This document shows positions 22,999-29,423 of a DNA stretch of 29,423 bases, piece after piece. Origin of the DNA: JBAVEL01 sp049587715 (GTDB lineage Bacteria; Bacteroidota; Ignavibacteria; UBA10030; UBA6906); the NCBI GenBank assembly GCA_049587715.1, contig JBAVEL010000027.1, positions 1-29,423 of the forward strand, in the 5' to 3' direction. Below the pieces are notes generated by a model that was given only the letters and a program-made list of their open reading frames with translations, ran no database searches and was not told the DNA's origin. The position numbers were made by a program, and so were the translations under genes. Every line of letters starts with the position of its first letter. The stretch's first letter is position 1.

Positions 22999-25900
22999 CT
23001 ACCGGGAAGTCCCCCGCGGCTCTTGCCTTATGGCCTCCCTTCCCGCTCCCCGGGGCACCGCAGGGCGCTCCGCCGGAGCCGGGCTCCCCCCCGTCATTAC
23101 AAGCTTCCCTCCCCCCGCCACTTTCACCCAGTAGGCGGAACCCGGCAGAAGGGTATCGCTCGCGTCATAGCTCCCGTCATACGAGAAATATGCAGACCGC
23201 ACGATGCTGTCGGGAATCTGCACGACGGCCGATGCGGGCACGGCCAGGGAGAGCCCTCCGATCAGGTTCCACCCCGATTGCACCTCCAGGGTGTCCAGTT
23301 CACGCCCCGCGCCCCCGATGTGGACGGTATCCTCGGCTGCGAACTTGAGCCAGTAGCCGGTCCCCGGCCACAGGGTATCCCTCAGGACATAGCCCCCTGC
23401 CGGGTGGAAGGCGAACCCCGAGCTCACCGAGGAGGGAAACACAACCGTCCGCCTCCCGTCGGGCACCGCAAGGGGAAGGGCCAGGGCGTTCCAGCCGGGC
23501 CGCACAAACAGGCCCGCCGTCTGCTCTCCGACCACGCCGAAATCCCAACGCGCGGACCAGGGGCCCCAGCCGTAGGCATTCCGGGCACGGACCCTCCAGT
23601 AGTGGGTGGCGCCCCAGGAGAGCCCCGCAACCGCCCGCGAAGTTCCCGTAAGGGAGGAATCATCCAGCACAGGCGAGGCGAACATGCTGTCGGCGGCGAG
23701 AACCACCCGGTAGCGCGCGGCACCCCCCACCGGTTCCCAGACGAGGGTCAGTGAGGGCATCAGGTCCGCCGCCCCGTCGGGGGGGGAGCTCAGCTCGGGC
23801 GCCGCCGGAACCGCCTCCACGGTCAGAAGCCCCGATGTGTTCGCGGTCCCGTTCCAGAACCCGCCTCCGCTGGTGCTGTACCCGCCGTAGAGATACGGAC
23901 CTCCCGTGTGCTGGAAGCGGCTCGCGTAGCGGTATGTCCCCCCTGAGAGGGTGGACCCGATGTCCGCCTGGTACTCATCCATCCCCGCGGCATCCACATT
24001 GTAGGCGGCGGGCGTCCACTCCGTCCAGGTCGCCGGATCCGTATCCCCGTCGTTCCATCCGATCCAGGCGGTCACTCCCGCTCCCTGCCCCGCAGAGTCC
24101 GTGATGCCGAGTCCGAATGCCCGGGCATAGATGGTGGCCGACCCGCCCCCCGCGATCACGGCCGAAGGGGGAAACTGCAGGTTCACCTCCGTGAGGGCCG
24201 TGCCGCCCGTGCGGGCATAATAGTGGAGACTCGTGGTCACCCCGCTCCAGGCACTCGTGTTCTCGTCATCGGGACAGGCATCGAATGTGGCGTGGGCGTT
24301 CAGGTTCCCCGTCAGGTAGAACTGCACCGCAAGACCGGGCACATTGCCGAGGGCCGCTTTGGAGATGCGCCCCTCCACCCATCCGTCCTCGAGGGAATCC
24401 AGACTGATGCTCTCCCCGAACTCCCCCGCCCCCAGGGGGGTCCCCACGCCGCTCCACCAGGACCCGTTCCAGGAGTGCATCTCGCCGTAGCTCCCGAAAT
24501 GCCCCCTCAGAATCACGTCGGGCTTGCTCGTGTGGGCATACACGATGGACCGGGACCAGCTCTCGTTCGATCCCCCTCCCGAGCGGCTGTTGATGAGAAA
24601 CGCCCAGTTCCAGGCCTGCCGGGAGCGCACGTCGGCCCCGAAGTACCAGTAGTCGTCATCCTGGGTCACATACAGCGCGCGGGCGCGGGCCCCGTCCCAG
24701 CCGGCGGACGTATCGGCCGTGCACAGGGGACTTCCCCAGATACCCGCCCCCTCGAACACCCCGTCCATGAGGGGTCGGTTCCGCACGCTCACACCGAAAG
24801 TGTCGGAGGTGCTCCCGCCGTAGGGATCGCTCACGGTCACCACCACCTGGGACGAGCCCGTGTCGGACGGAAGGGGGGTGCCCCCCAGAAGCCCCGTGCT
24901 GTCCATGGAGAGCCACGCAGGGTGGCCGCTCATCCCCCAGGAAAGGGAATCCCCGTCCAGGTCCCCCGCCCGGACCTGGAACTGGAAGGGGGTGTTGCCG
25001 AATGCGGTCAGATCCTGCACGAAGCTGATGTAGGGATGCCGGTTCACCCTCTGGGTGGTGTCGGGCACATACACGGCGATCCCGCGCGGGGGCGCCCACA
25101 GCTCCACGCGGCCGTCCCCCGCCGCCTGTTTGTCGATGGCCGCGCCCGTGTAGTCCCGGAACACCTGGTTGGGATGCGAGGAGTTCACCCACACCCCCCG
25201 CCACTGGGTGGGGTGGTCGTTCAGCACCAGGAATGCCTGGGGGCGGCCGCTCCCTCCGTTGCGGCGGGCCACATACAGGTCCCGCGACTGGTCAAGCTGC
25301 GAGCCGCTTCCCCCCACATACCAGGGGGCCAGCCCGTCCCGCTTGGTGGTGGACCCCCAGAGGAACTTCTCCCTAATCCATATCATCCGGTCGATCACCC
25401 CGTCCAGACCGTACGTGAAATAGTCCCGGAAGAAGACACAGGGCCTTCCCTCGTGGAACAGAACATAGCCGTAGGCCATGTCCTTGTCCGTGAGGATCGG
25501 GTTGTGCCCGACGTCCGTGGAGCCGTCCCACCCGGTGCGGTCCAGGTCGTGGTTCTCCACGAAGGTGGCCACGTCGTAGCCCGAGACCCCCGCGTTCACA
25601 AGACCCGCCCCGTCCAGGTTGTTCATGTCGAACGTGCCCGAGGTGTTGTTGCACATGTCCTGGAGGGTGAACCGCAGGGGAAAGTCGAACATGGACACAT
25701 CCCCCCCGAAGACGGTCTGGGCCCAGTGGAGCCAGTTGCTGATCTCGGACGTGGAGCCGTAGTATTCGCACACGGCATATCCCCCCGAGGCCGCCACCCA
25801 GGGCCCCACGAAGATGGGGTCGATGTGCTTCACGGCGTCGATGCGGAACCCGTCGAAAGCCATCACGTTCCGGAGGTACTGTCCCCACACGATGAGACTG

Positions 25901-26535
25901 TCCTTCACGTGGGCCTGGGCGTGCGCCGGCACCTCCCCGAACTTGAAGGCGGGGTCCGAGGGTCCGTGATAGGGGGGATTGACGTCGCAGGTGATCTGGT
26001 TGGGATAGAAGTGCGTGGCGTTCTTGGGGAAGCGGCCCGAGCCCGAGGGGTACTGGAAGAGCAGGTATCCCGAATCGGGATACGACGGATAGGGCTCGCA
26101 GTCGAACGGGATGAGCTGCTCCCCCCCGTTCATGTGTCCCATCACGGCGTCGGCGAACACCTGCACCCCCACCGTGTGGAAGGCCCCGATGGCGTCCAGG
26201 AGCTCCTGCCGGCTCCCGAACCTGGTCTCCACGGTCCCCTTCTGGTTGTACTCCCCGAAATCGTAGTGATCGTACGGGTCGTACCCCATGGAGAACCCGC
26301 CCCCCTGCCCCTTCACGGGGGAGGGGAACCAGATCCCACCGAACCCCGCCGATCCGATCCGCGGGGCCAGGGCCTTCAGGGAATCCCACCAGATGCCCCC
26401 GGGGGTGGAGTTCCAGAAGAAGCCCTGCATGAAGACGTCGGATTTGGGGGTGTTCTCGGGACTTGGTCCCCCCGCCGCCGCGCCCGCCGAAACGCATGCC
26501 GCACTCAGTGCCGCAACCAGATGCCCGAATCTCAT
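22999..26535 (-). CDS. Secreted GH13 alpha-amylase with accessory domains
   Basis: The ATG at 26535 (1178 residues) has a GGAG-AAGGAGG purine stretch before it and begins a signal peptide. Residues 30-505 are a GH13 catalytic domain: region I DAVMGH (129-134), region II GFRIDAVKH with nucleophile Asp233, region III VCEYYG with acid/base Glu257, region IV FVENHD with Asp330. All three carboxylates are present, so it should hydrolyse alpha-1,4-glucans such as starch or glycogen outside the cell. After it come a cadherin/Ig-like domain (about 508-590), a domain with the look of a CBM9/DOMON-type carbohydrate-binding sandwich (595-760), another beta-domain (765-900), a fibronectin type III domain (about 905-1000), and the duplicated GWN/GYW module (about 1012-1149). 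The protein is about twice the usual amylase length and lacks a T9SS tail. Confidence 0.92.
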   Translation of the reverse strand: MRFGHLVAALSAACVSAGAAAGGPSPENTPKSDVFMQGFFWNSTPGGIWWDSLKALAPRIGSAGFGGIWFPSPVKGQGGGFSMGYDPYDHYDFGEYNQKGTVETRFGSRQELLDAIGAFHTVGVQVFADAVMGHMNGGEQLIPFDCEPYPSYPDSGYLLFQYPSGSGRFPKNATHFYPNQITCDVNPPYHGPSDPAFKFGEVPAHAQAHVKDSLIVWGQYLRNVMAFDGFRIDAVKHIDPIFVGPWVAASGGYAVCEYYGSTSEISNWLHWAQTVFGGDVSMFDFPLRFTLQDMCNNTSGTFDMNNLDGAGLVNAGVSGYDVATFVENHDLDRTGWDGSTDVGHNPILTDKDMAYGYVLFHEGRPCVFFRDYFTYGLDGVIDRMIWIREKFLWGSTTKRDGLAPWYVGGSGSQLDQSRDLYVARRNGGSGRPQAFLVLNDHPTQWRGVWVNSSHPNQVFRDYTGAAIDKQAAGDGRVELWAPPRGIAVYVPDTTQRVNRHPYISFVQDLTAFGNTPFQFQVRAGDLDGDSLSWGMSGHPAWLSMDSTGLLGGTPLPSDTGSSQVVVTVSDPYGGSTSDTFGVSVRNRPLMDGVFEGAGIWGSPLCTADTSAGWDGARARALYVTQDDDYWYFGADVRSRQAWNWAFLINSRSGGGSNESWSRSIVYAHTSKPDVILRGHFGSYGEMHSWNGSWWSGVGTPLGAGEFGESISLDSLEDGWVEGRISKAALGNVPGLAVQFYLTGNLNAHATFDACPDDENTSAWSGVTTSLHYYARTGGTALTEVNLQFPPSAVIAGGGSATIYARAFGLGITDSAGQGAGVTAWIGWNDGDTDPATWTEWTPAAYNVDAAGMDEYQADIGSTLSGGTYRYASRFQHTGGPYLYGGYSTSGGGFWNGTANTSGLLTVEAVPAAPELSSPPDGAADLMPSLTLVWEPVGGAARYRVVLAADSMFASPVLDDSSLTGTSRAVAGLSWGATHYWRVRARNAYGWGPWSARWDFGVVGEQTAGLFVRPGWNALALPLAVPDGRRTVVFPSSVSSGFAFHPAGGYVLRDTLWPGTGYWLKFAAEDTVHIGGAGRELDTLEVQSGWNLIGGLSLAVPASAVVQIPDSIVRSAYFSYDGSYDASDTLLPGSAYWVKVAGGGKLVMTGGSPAPAERPAVPRGAGREAIRQEPRGTSR

Positions 26536-26939
26536 GCCCTCCTTCTCCGTAGAATGTGCATCATGTCAATGGACTGTGCCGCCCGGCGTGCGGCCTGTGG
26601 CGTTTCATTTCTGCCGGGCCCCGCCCCCGGCGTCTCTCCGCCCGCTTCTCCCCGCCCGCGGTCCCTCAGGCAGGGTCCCCGTCTCCCTCACCCTGCACGG
26701 TGCATTCCTCACTCAGGAGCCGCGGGCCCGGGGGCCCCTCCACCCCGCCGCGCCTTCCCGGACCCGTCCGTGCGGGCTTTGCGTCTCCCTCACCGCCGGG
26801 GACCGGCATCCGGATTCCCCCCGGCACTCACCGCTCCGGATCCCCCGGAGCGCGCCTGGTGTCCGTGCCCGGCCTTCCCGTCCACCCGCGGGCGCGATAC
26901 TCTCCCATCCATCCCTTCGCGGACGCCGCCTCCTTCCGC
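26536..26939. other. 404-base G+C-rich intergenic region
   Basis: No gene is visible. It should contain the end of the right-edge gene's transcript and the promoter of the amylase gene. It has several GC-rich inverted repeats (best at 26832-26852), a 13-base direct repeat CGTCTCCCTCACC at 26680-26692 and 26782-26794, and a TTGACA on the minus strand (26564-26569) without a well-placed -10. Open frames through it are by-products of the scarcity of stop codons in this composition. Confidence 0.6.
26832..26852 (-). terminator. Possible terminator hairpin after the right-edge gene
   Basis: A perfect 8-bp stem (CGCTCCGG with CCGGAGCG) with a 5-base loop lies about 88 bases past the stop of the right-edge gene. 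No T-run follows, so it may only be a structured site or a factor-dependent end. Confidence 0.3.
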
Positions 26940-29423
26940 TCACCTCAGGAGCATCATCTTCCCCGTCTCCACCCCGCGCCGTCCCTCCTCCAGACCCGCC
27001 GCTTCCACCCTGTAGAAGTACACGCCCGAGGCCAGGCCCTCCGCCAGGAACTCCACCGTGTTGAGCCCCTCCTCCATCTCCTCCCCGGCCAGCAGAACGG
27101 CCGCCTCCCTTCCCATCAGGTCGTAGATCCTGATGGTCACCAGCGACGGCTCCCGCAGCCGGAAGGCGATCGTGGTGGACGGGTTGAACGGATTGGGATA
27201 GTTCTGATACAGCCGCGTGGCGGCGGGAGAACCCTCCTCGAACTCCCATTCCTCCAGGTCTTCCCCCGTCTCGGTCAGGTCGGTGGTGGGAACGAGCCGG
27301 CGGTACTCCGATGTCACCTTCTTCAGGAAGGGCACGTCATCCAGCTCCACGGCCCCCTCCACAACGAGCTGACCTCCCTCCTCGAACCGCACCGTGTCCA
27401 GCGGACCCTCGAAGGCCCGGTTGATGTCGTAGAGGGCGTCGTACAGGTTGGAAAACTCGGCCTCATCCCGCGCGTGGTAGAAGGTCATCATGGAGTCCGC
27501 CCGGGCGGAGATCTCCACAAGGGAGAGCTCGTCGCACATGTGCCCGTCGTTTTCATAGACCAGCTCCCCGAACCCGTACGGGGTCTTGCCGAGCTGGCTG
27601 GCCGCGATATTGAACTTGAGGGCCACCAGCTCCGCGAACAGGACGTTGTTGTGCTTCCGGGGCGGGAGAAGCTTGTACTCCCCGTGGAGCGGCTTCTTCT
27701 GGAGGATCACGGGACTGTTGCTGGAATCCAGTCCCCGCGGATCCTCTTCATGCATCCCGTACCGGTCCTCCAGGGTCTTCTGGATGGAGATGTAGCCCTT
27801 CCCCACGCTCCGGCGGTGGTCCCAGGTGGAAAGCCGCACCCATGCGAAACCGTCGTAGTGGGGGTCCGGCCTCCACCTTCCGTTCGACGCCCGCGCCAGG
27901 AACGACCTGCCCACGCGCATCCCTCCCGCGGTGTCGCTCTCGGTTGCCCCCGGCTGGAACCCTCCCTGCACCACGGTCTCGGAAATCAGGTTCGCCCAGT
28001 TGGGGTGGAGACCCCTCCCCCGCCGCACCGGTCTCTGGATCTTCCCCGTCAGCCCGTTCTTCGCCACGAGCGTCTCGGGCGGGAGCGTAATGAAGGTGCC
28101 GATCTCATCGAAGTCGGCGTGGATCGTGTGGTTGGAGGTCACACCCGTGAATGAGTACATCTCCGGGTCCCCCTGCAGCAGCCCGTCCACGATCACCTCG
28201 ACGATCTCATACCCCGGGTCCGGGGTGATGATGAACGTGCGGCTTCCTCCGTGCGACACATACACGGTTCCCGAGGGCGTGATGATGCCTCCCGGGTCCG
28301 CCGTGGCCGTGATGGTGTAGATATTGACCGAGAAATAGGCCGTGATGGAATGATTCGCGCTCACGGCCGGGAAGGTCCAGGCCGCCGAGGGGCCCGCATT
28401 CACCCCGTCCACCACCACGCTGTCAATGTGATGCCCTGCGTCGGGGCTGATCGAGAAGGACTGGTCCGACCCGTGGGGCACGGACACCGCCCCCGACGGG
28501 CTGATGGATCCGCTCCCCGAAACCCCCGCCGTGATGGTGTAGATATTGATGGAGAAGTATGCCGCAATCGTGTGAGGGCCCGTCACGCTCGTGAAGGTAT
28601 GTCCCGCCACGGCACCCAGGTTCGCCCCGTCCGCCACCACGCTGTCAATGTGGTACCCGGGATCGGCCGCCACCGTGAACGTCTGGTCGGAGCCGTGCGG
28701 AACCGCCACGGCCCCTGAAGGGGTGATGGTGCCCCCTCCCGCTGCCGTGGCCGTAATGATGTGCGTGTCAATGGAAAAGTACGCCCGGATCGTGTCATTC
28801 GCCGTCACGTTCGTGAACGTGTATGTCCCCACAGGGCCCTGGTTCACGCCGCCCGCCACCACGCTGTCTATGTGATGCAAGGGGTCCGCCGTGATGGTGA
28901 ACCCCTGGCTCCCGCCGTGTGTCACGCTCACAGGGCCGGGAGGCGCAATCGTCCCGCTTCCAGAGACGATCGTCTGGATTGTATAGACATTGGGTGAGAA
29001 GTACGCCCGGATCGTGTCATTCGCCGTCACGTTCGTGAACGTGTATGTCCCCACCGCCCCCTGGTTCACGCCGCCCGCCACCACGCTGTCTATGTGGTTC
29101 CCCAGGTCAGCCGTGATCGTGAACCCCTGGCTCCCGCCGTGTGTCACGCTCACAGGCCCGGGAGGCGCTATCGTCCCGCTCCCTGAGACAATCGTCTGGA
29201 TTGTATAGACATTCGGTGAGAAGTACGCCCGTATCGTGTCATTCGCCGTCACGTTCGTGAACGTGTATGTCCCCACCGAGCCCTGGTTCACGCCGCCCGC
29301 CACCACGCTGTCTATGTGGTTCCCCGGGTCGGCCGTGATGGTGAACCCCTGGCTCCCGCCGTGCGGAACGCTTACAGGCCCGGGAGGCGCGATCGTCCCG
29401 CTCCCTGAGACAATGGTCTCGAT
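26940..29423 (-). CDS. InlB-B-type repeat surface protein with T9SS sorting domain (5' end beyond window)
   Basis: The frame is open to the right edge, so the N-terminus is missing; 827 residues are visible. Visible residues 1-442 are 74-residue units of the divergent InlB B-repeat / Flg_new_2 type (YTITA...GTISPSGAVSVPHGSDQTFTI..D.GYHIDSVVVDG...GTYTFTNVTANHTI.AYFS). Five full units and two partial ones are seen, and the rightmost ones are nearly identical at the DNA level. Residues 459-702 are the module shared with the Ycf48-repeat protein. An acidic linker (GEDLEEWEFEEG) leads to a 91-residue T9SS tail (YQNYPNPFNPSTTI ... LASGVYFYRV ... MMLLR). Such repeat stalks are usually surface-exposed and often adhesive, but binding is not shown here. 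Its internal GTG at 29306 is within a repeat and is not a real start. Confidence 0.88.
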   Translation of the reverse strand: METIVSGSGTIAPPGPVSVPHGGSQGFTITADPGNHIDSVVAGGVNQGSVGTYTFTNVTANDTIRAYFSPNVYTIQTIVSGSGTIAPPGPVSVTHGGSQGFTITADLGNHIDSVVAGGVNQGAVGTYTFTNVTANDTIRAYFSPNVYTIQTIVSGSGTIAPPGPVSVTHGGSQGFTITADPLHHIDSVVAGGVNQGPVGTYTFTNVTANDTIRAYFSIDTHIITATAAGGGTITPSGAVAVPHGSDQTFTVAADPGYHIDSVVADGANLGAVAGHTFTSVTGPHTIAAYFSINIYTITAGVSGSGSISPSGAVSVPHGSDQSFSISPDAGHHIDSVVVDGVNAGPSAAWTFPAVSANHSITAYFSVNIYTITATADPGGIITPSGTVYVSHGGSRTFIITPDPGYEIVEVIVDGLLQGDPEMYSFTGVTSNHTIHADFDEIGTFITLPPETLVAKNGLTGKIQRPVRRGRGLHPNWANLISETVVQGGFQPGATESDTAGGMRVGRSFLARASNGRWRPDPHYDGFAWVRLSTWDHRRSVGKGYISIQKTLEDRYGMHEEDPRGLDSSNSPVILQKKPLHGEYKLLPPRKHNNVLFAELVALKFNIAASQLGKTPYGFGELVYENDGHMCDELSLVEISARADSMMTFYHARDEAEFSNLYDALYDINRAFEGPLDTVRFEEGGQLVVEGAVELDDVPFLKKVTSEYRRLVPTTDLTETGEDLEEWEFEEGSPAATRLYQNYPNPFNPSTTIAFRLREPSLVTIRIYDLMGREAAVLLAGEEMEEGLNTVEFLAEGLASGVYFYRVEAAGLEEGRRGVETGKMMLLR
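27320..28045 (-). other. Shared 242-residue module, copy 2
   Basis: The segment runs from RPVRRGRGLHPNWANL to PFLK and aligns end to end with 19895-20620. The two copies keep the same order and almost the same length although the proteins carry unrelated N-terminal repeats. Confidence 0.85.
28098..29423 (-). repeat. Array of 74-residue InlB-B/Flg_new_2-type repeats
   Basis: Six VVxDGxxxG turns are visible, at a 74-codon period, and the array continues past the window edge. The units nearest the C-terminus (lowest coordinates) are the most diverged. Confidence 0.87.
28783..29423 (-). repeat. 222-bp near-identical tandem DNA repeats
   Basis: Copies begin at 28783, 29005 and 29227, exactly 222 bp apart, and differ at only a few positions over long stretches; the third is cut by the window edge. 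222 is a multiple of three, so gain or loss of a unit keeps the frame. Confidence 0.93.

Noticed and set aside
26564..26569. A perfect TTGACA upstream of the amylase gene on the minus strand
   Set aside because: At a 17-base spacing the -10 position reads AGAAGG, and no acceptable -10 lies at 15-19 bases. It would also overlap the ribosome-binding site region.
28098..29423. CRISPR array at the right-edge repeats
   Set aside because: The repeats are 222 bp, contiguous, coding and in frame, with no short repeat/spacer pattern.
1..29423. Prophage, integrative element or other defence system
   Set aside because: No integrase, transposase, phage structural gene, tRNA attachment site or defence-type gene was found; composition looks even across the window apart from short A+T-rich gaps.

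Overview
Every gene I can support in this 29.4 kb window lies on the minus strand, so transcription runs from right to left. The DNA is strongly G+C-rich, roughly two thirds by eye. The product set points to a diderm bacterium of the FCB superphylum, possibly an Ignavibacteria- or Kapabacteria-like lineage. Three proteins end in the NPFNP-type type IX secretion (T9SS) sorting domain common in that group, and a gliding-motility-type (Gld) ABC transporter is present. I cannot name a species; no rRNA, tRNA, CRISPR array, transposase or phage gene was found.

Layout, left to right: (1) positions 1-4742 hold a compact operon, read right to left: an OmpA-family lipid-free outer-membrane protein with thrombospondin type 3 repeats, a GldA-like ABC ATPase, a fused GldF-GldG permease/auxiliary protein, and the first codons of a probable DUF4340 protein cut by the window edge. 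(2) A 315-base gap carries a terminator hairpin. (3) Positions 5058-19279 look like one five-gene operon of exported proteins: a large four-fold Ig-like (Kre9/KNH-like) protein, a sialidase-fold-like protein, a small secreted protein, an M14 zinc carboxypeptidase, and a 16-repeat SBBP protein with a T9SS tail. The first three are chained by two ATGA stop/start overlaps. (4) A clean rho-independent terminator at 19446-19480 closes the next unit, a Ycf48/BNR-repeat protein with a T9SS tail that appears to use a TTG start. (5) Positions 22999-26535 encode a secreted GH13 alpha-amylase with a long accessory C-terminus. (6) After a 404-base gap, a repeat-rich surface protein with a T9SS tail runs off the right edge; it contains 222-bp nearly identical tandem units.

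The window is mostly a factory for large modular exported proteins. Two modules recur and are the main points of interest. One is a duplicated 'GWN...GYWLK / GWN...GYWVK' module of about 137 residues, found in five proteins and ending four of them where a sorting tail would be expected. The other is a roughly 242-residue module shared by the Ycf48-type protein and the right-edge repeat protein, in each case placed between the repeat array and the T9SS tail. The T9SS machinery itself is not in the window, so secretion through it is inferred from the cargo tails.
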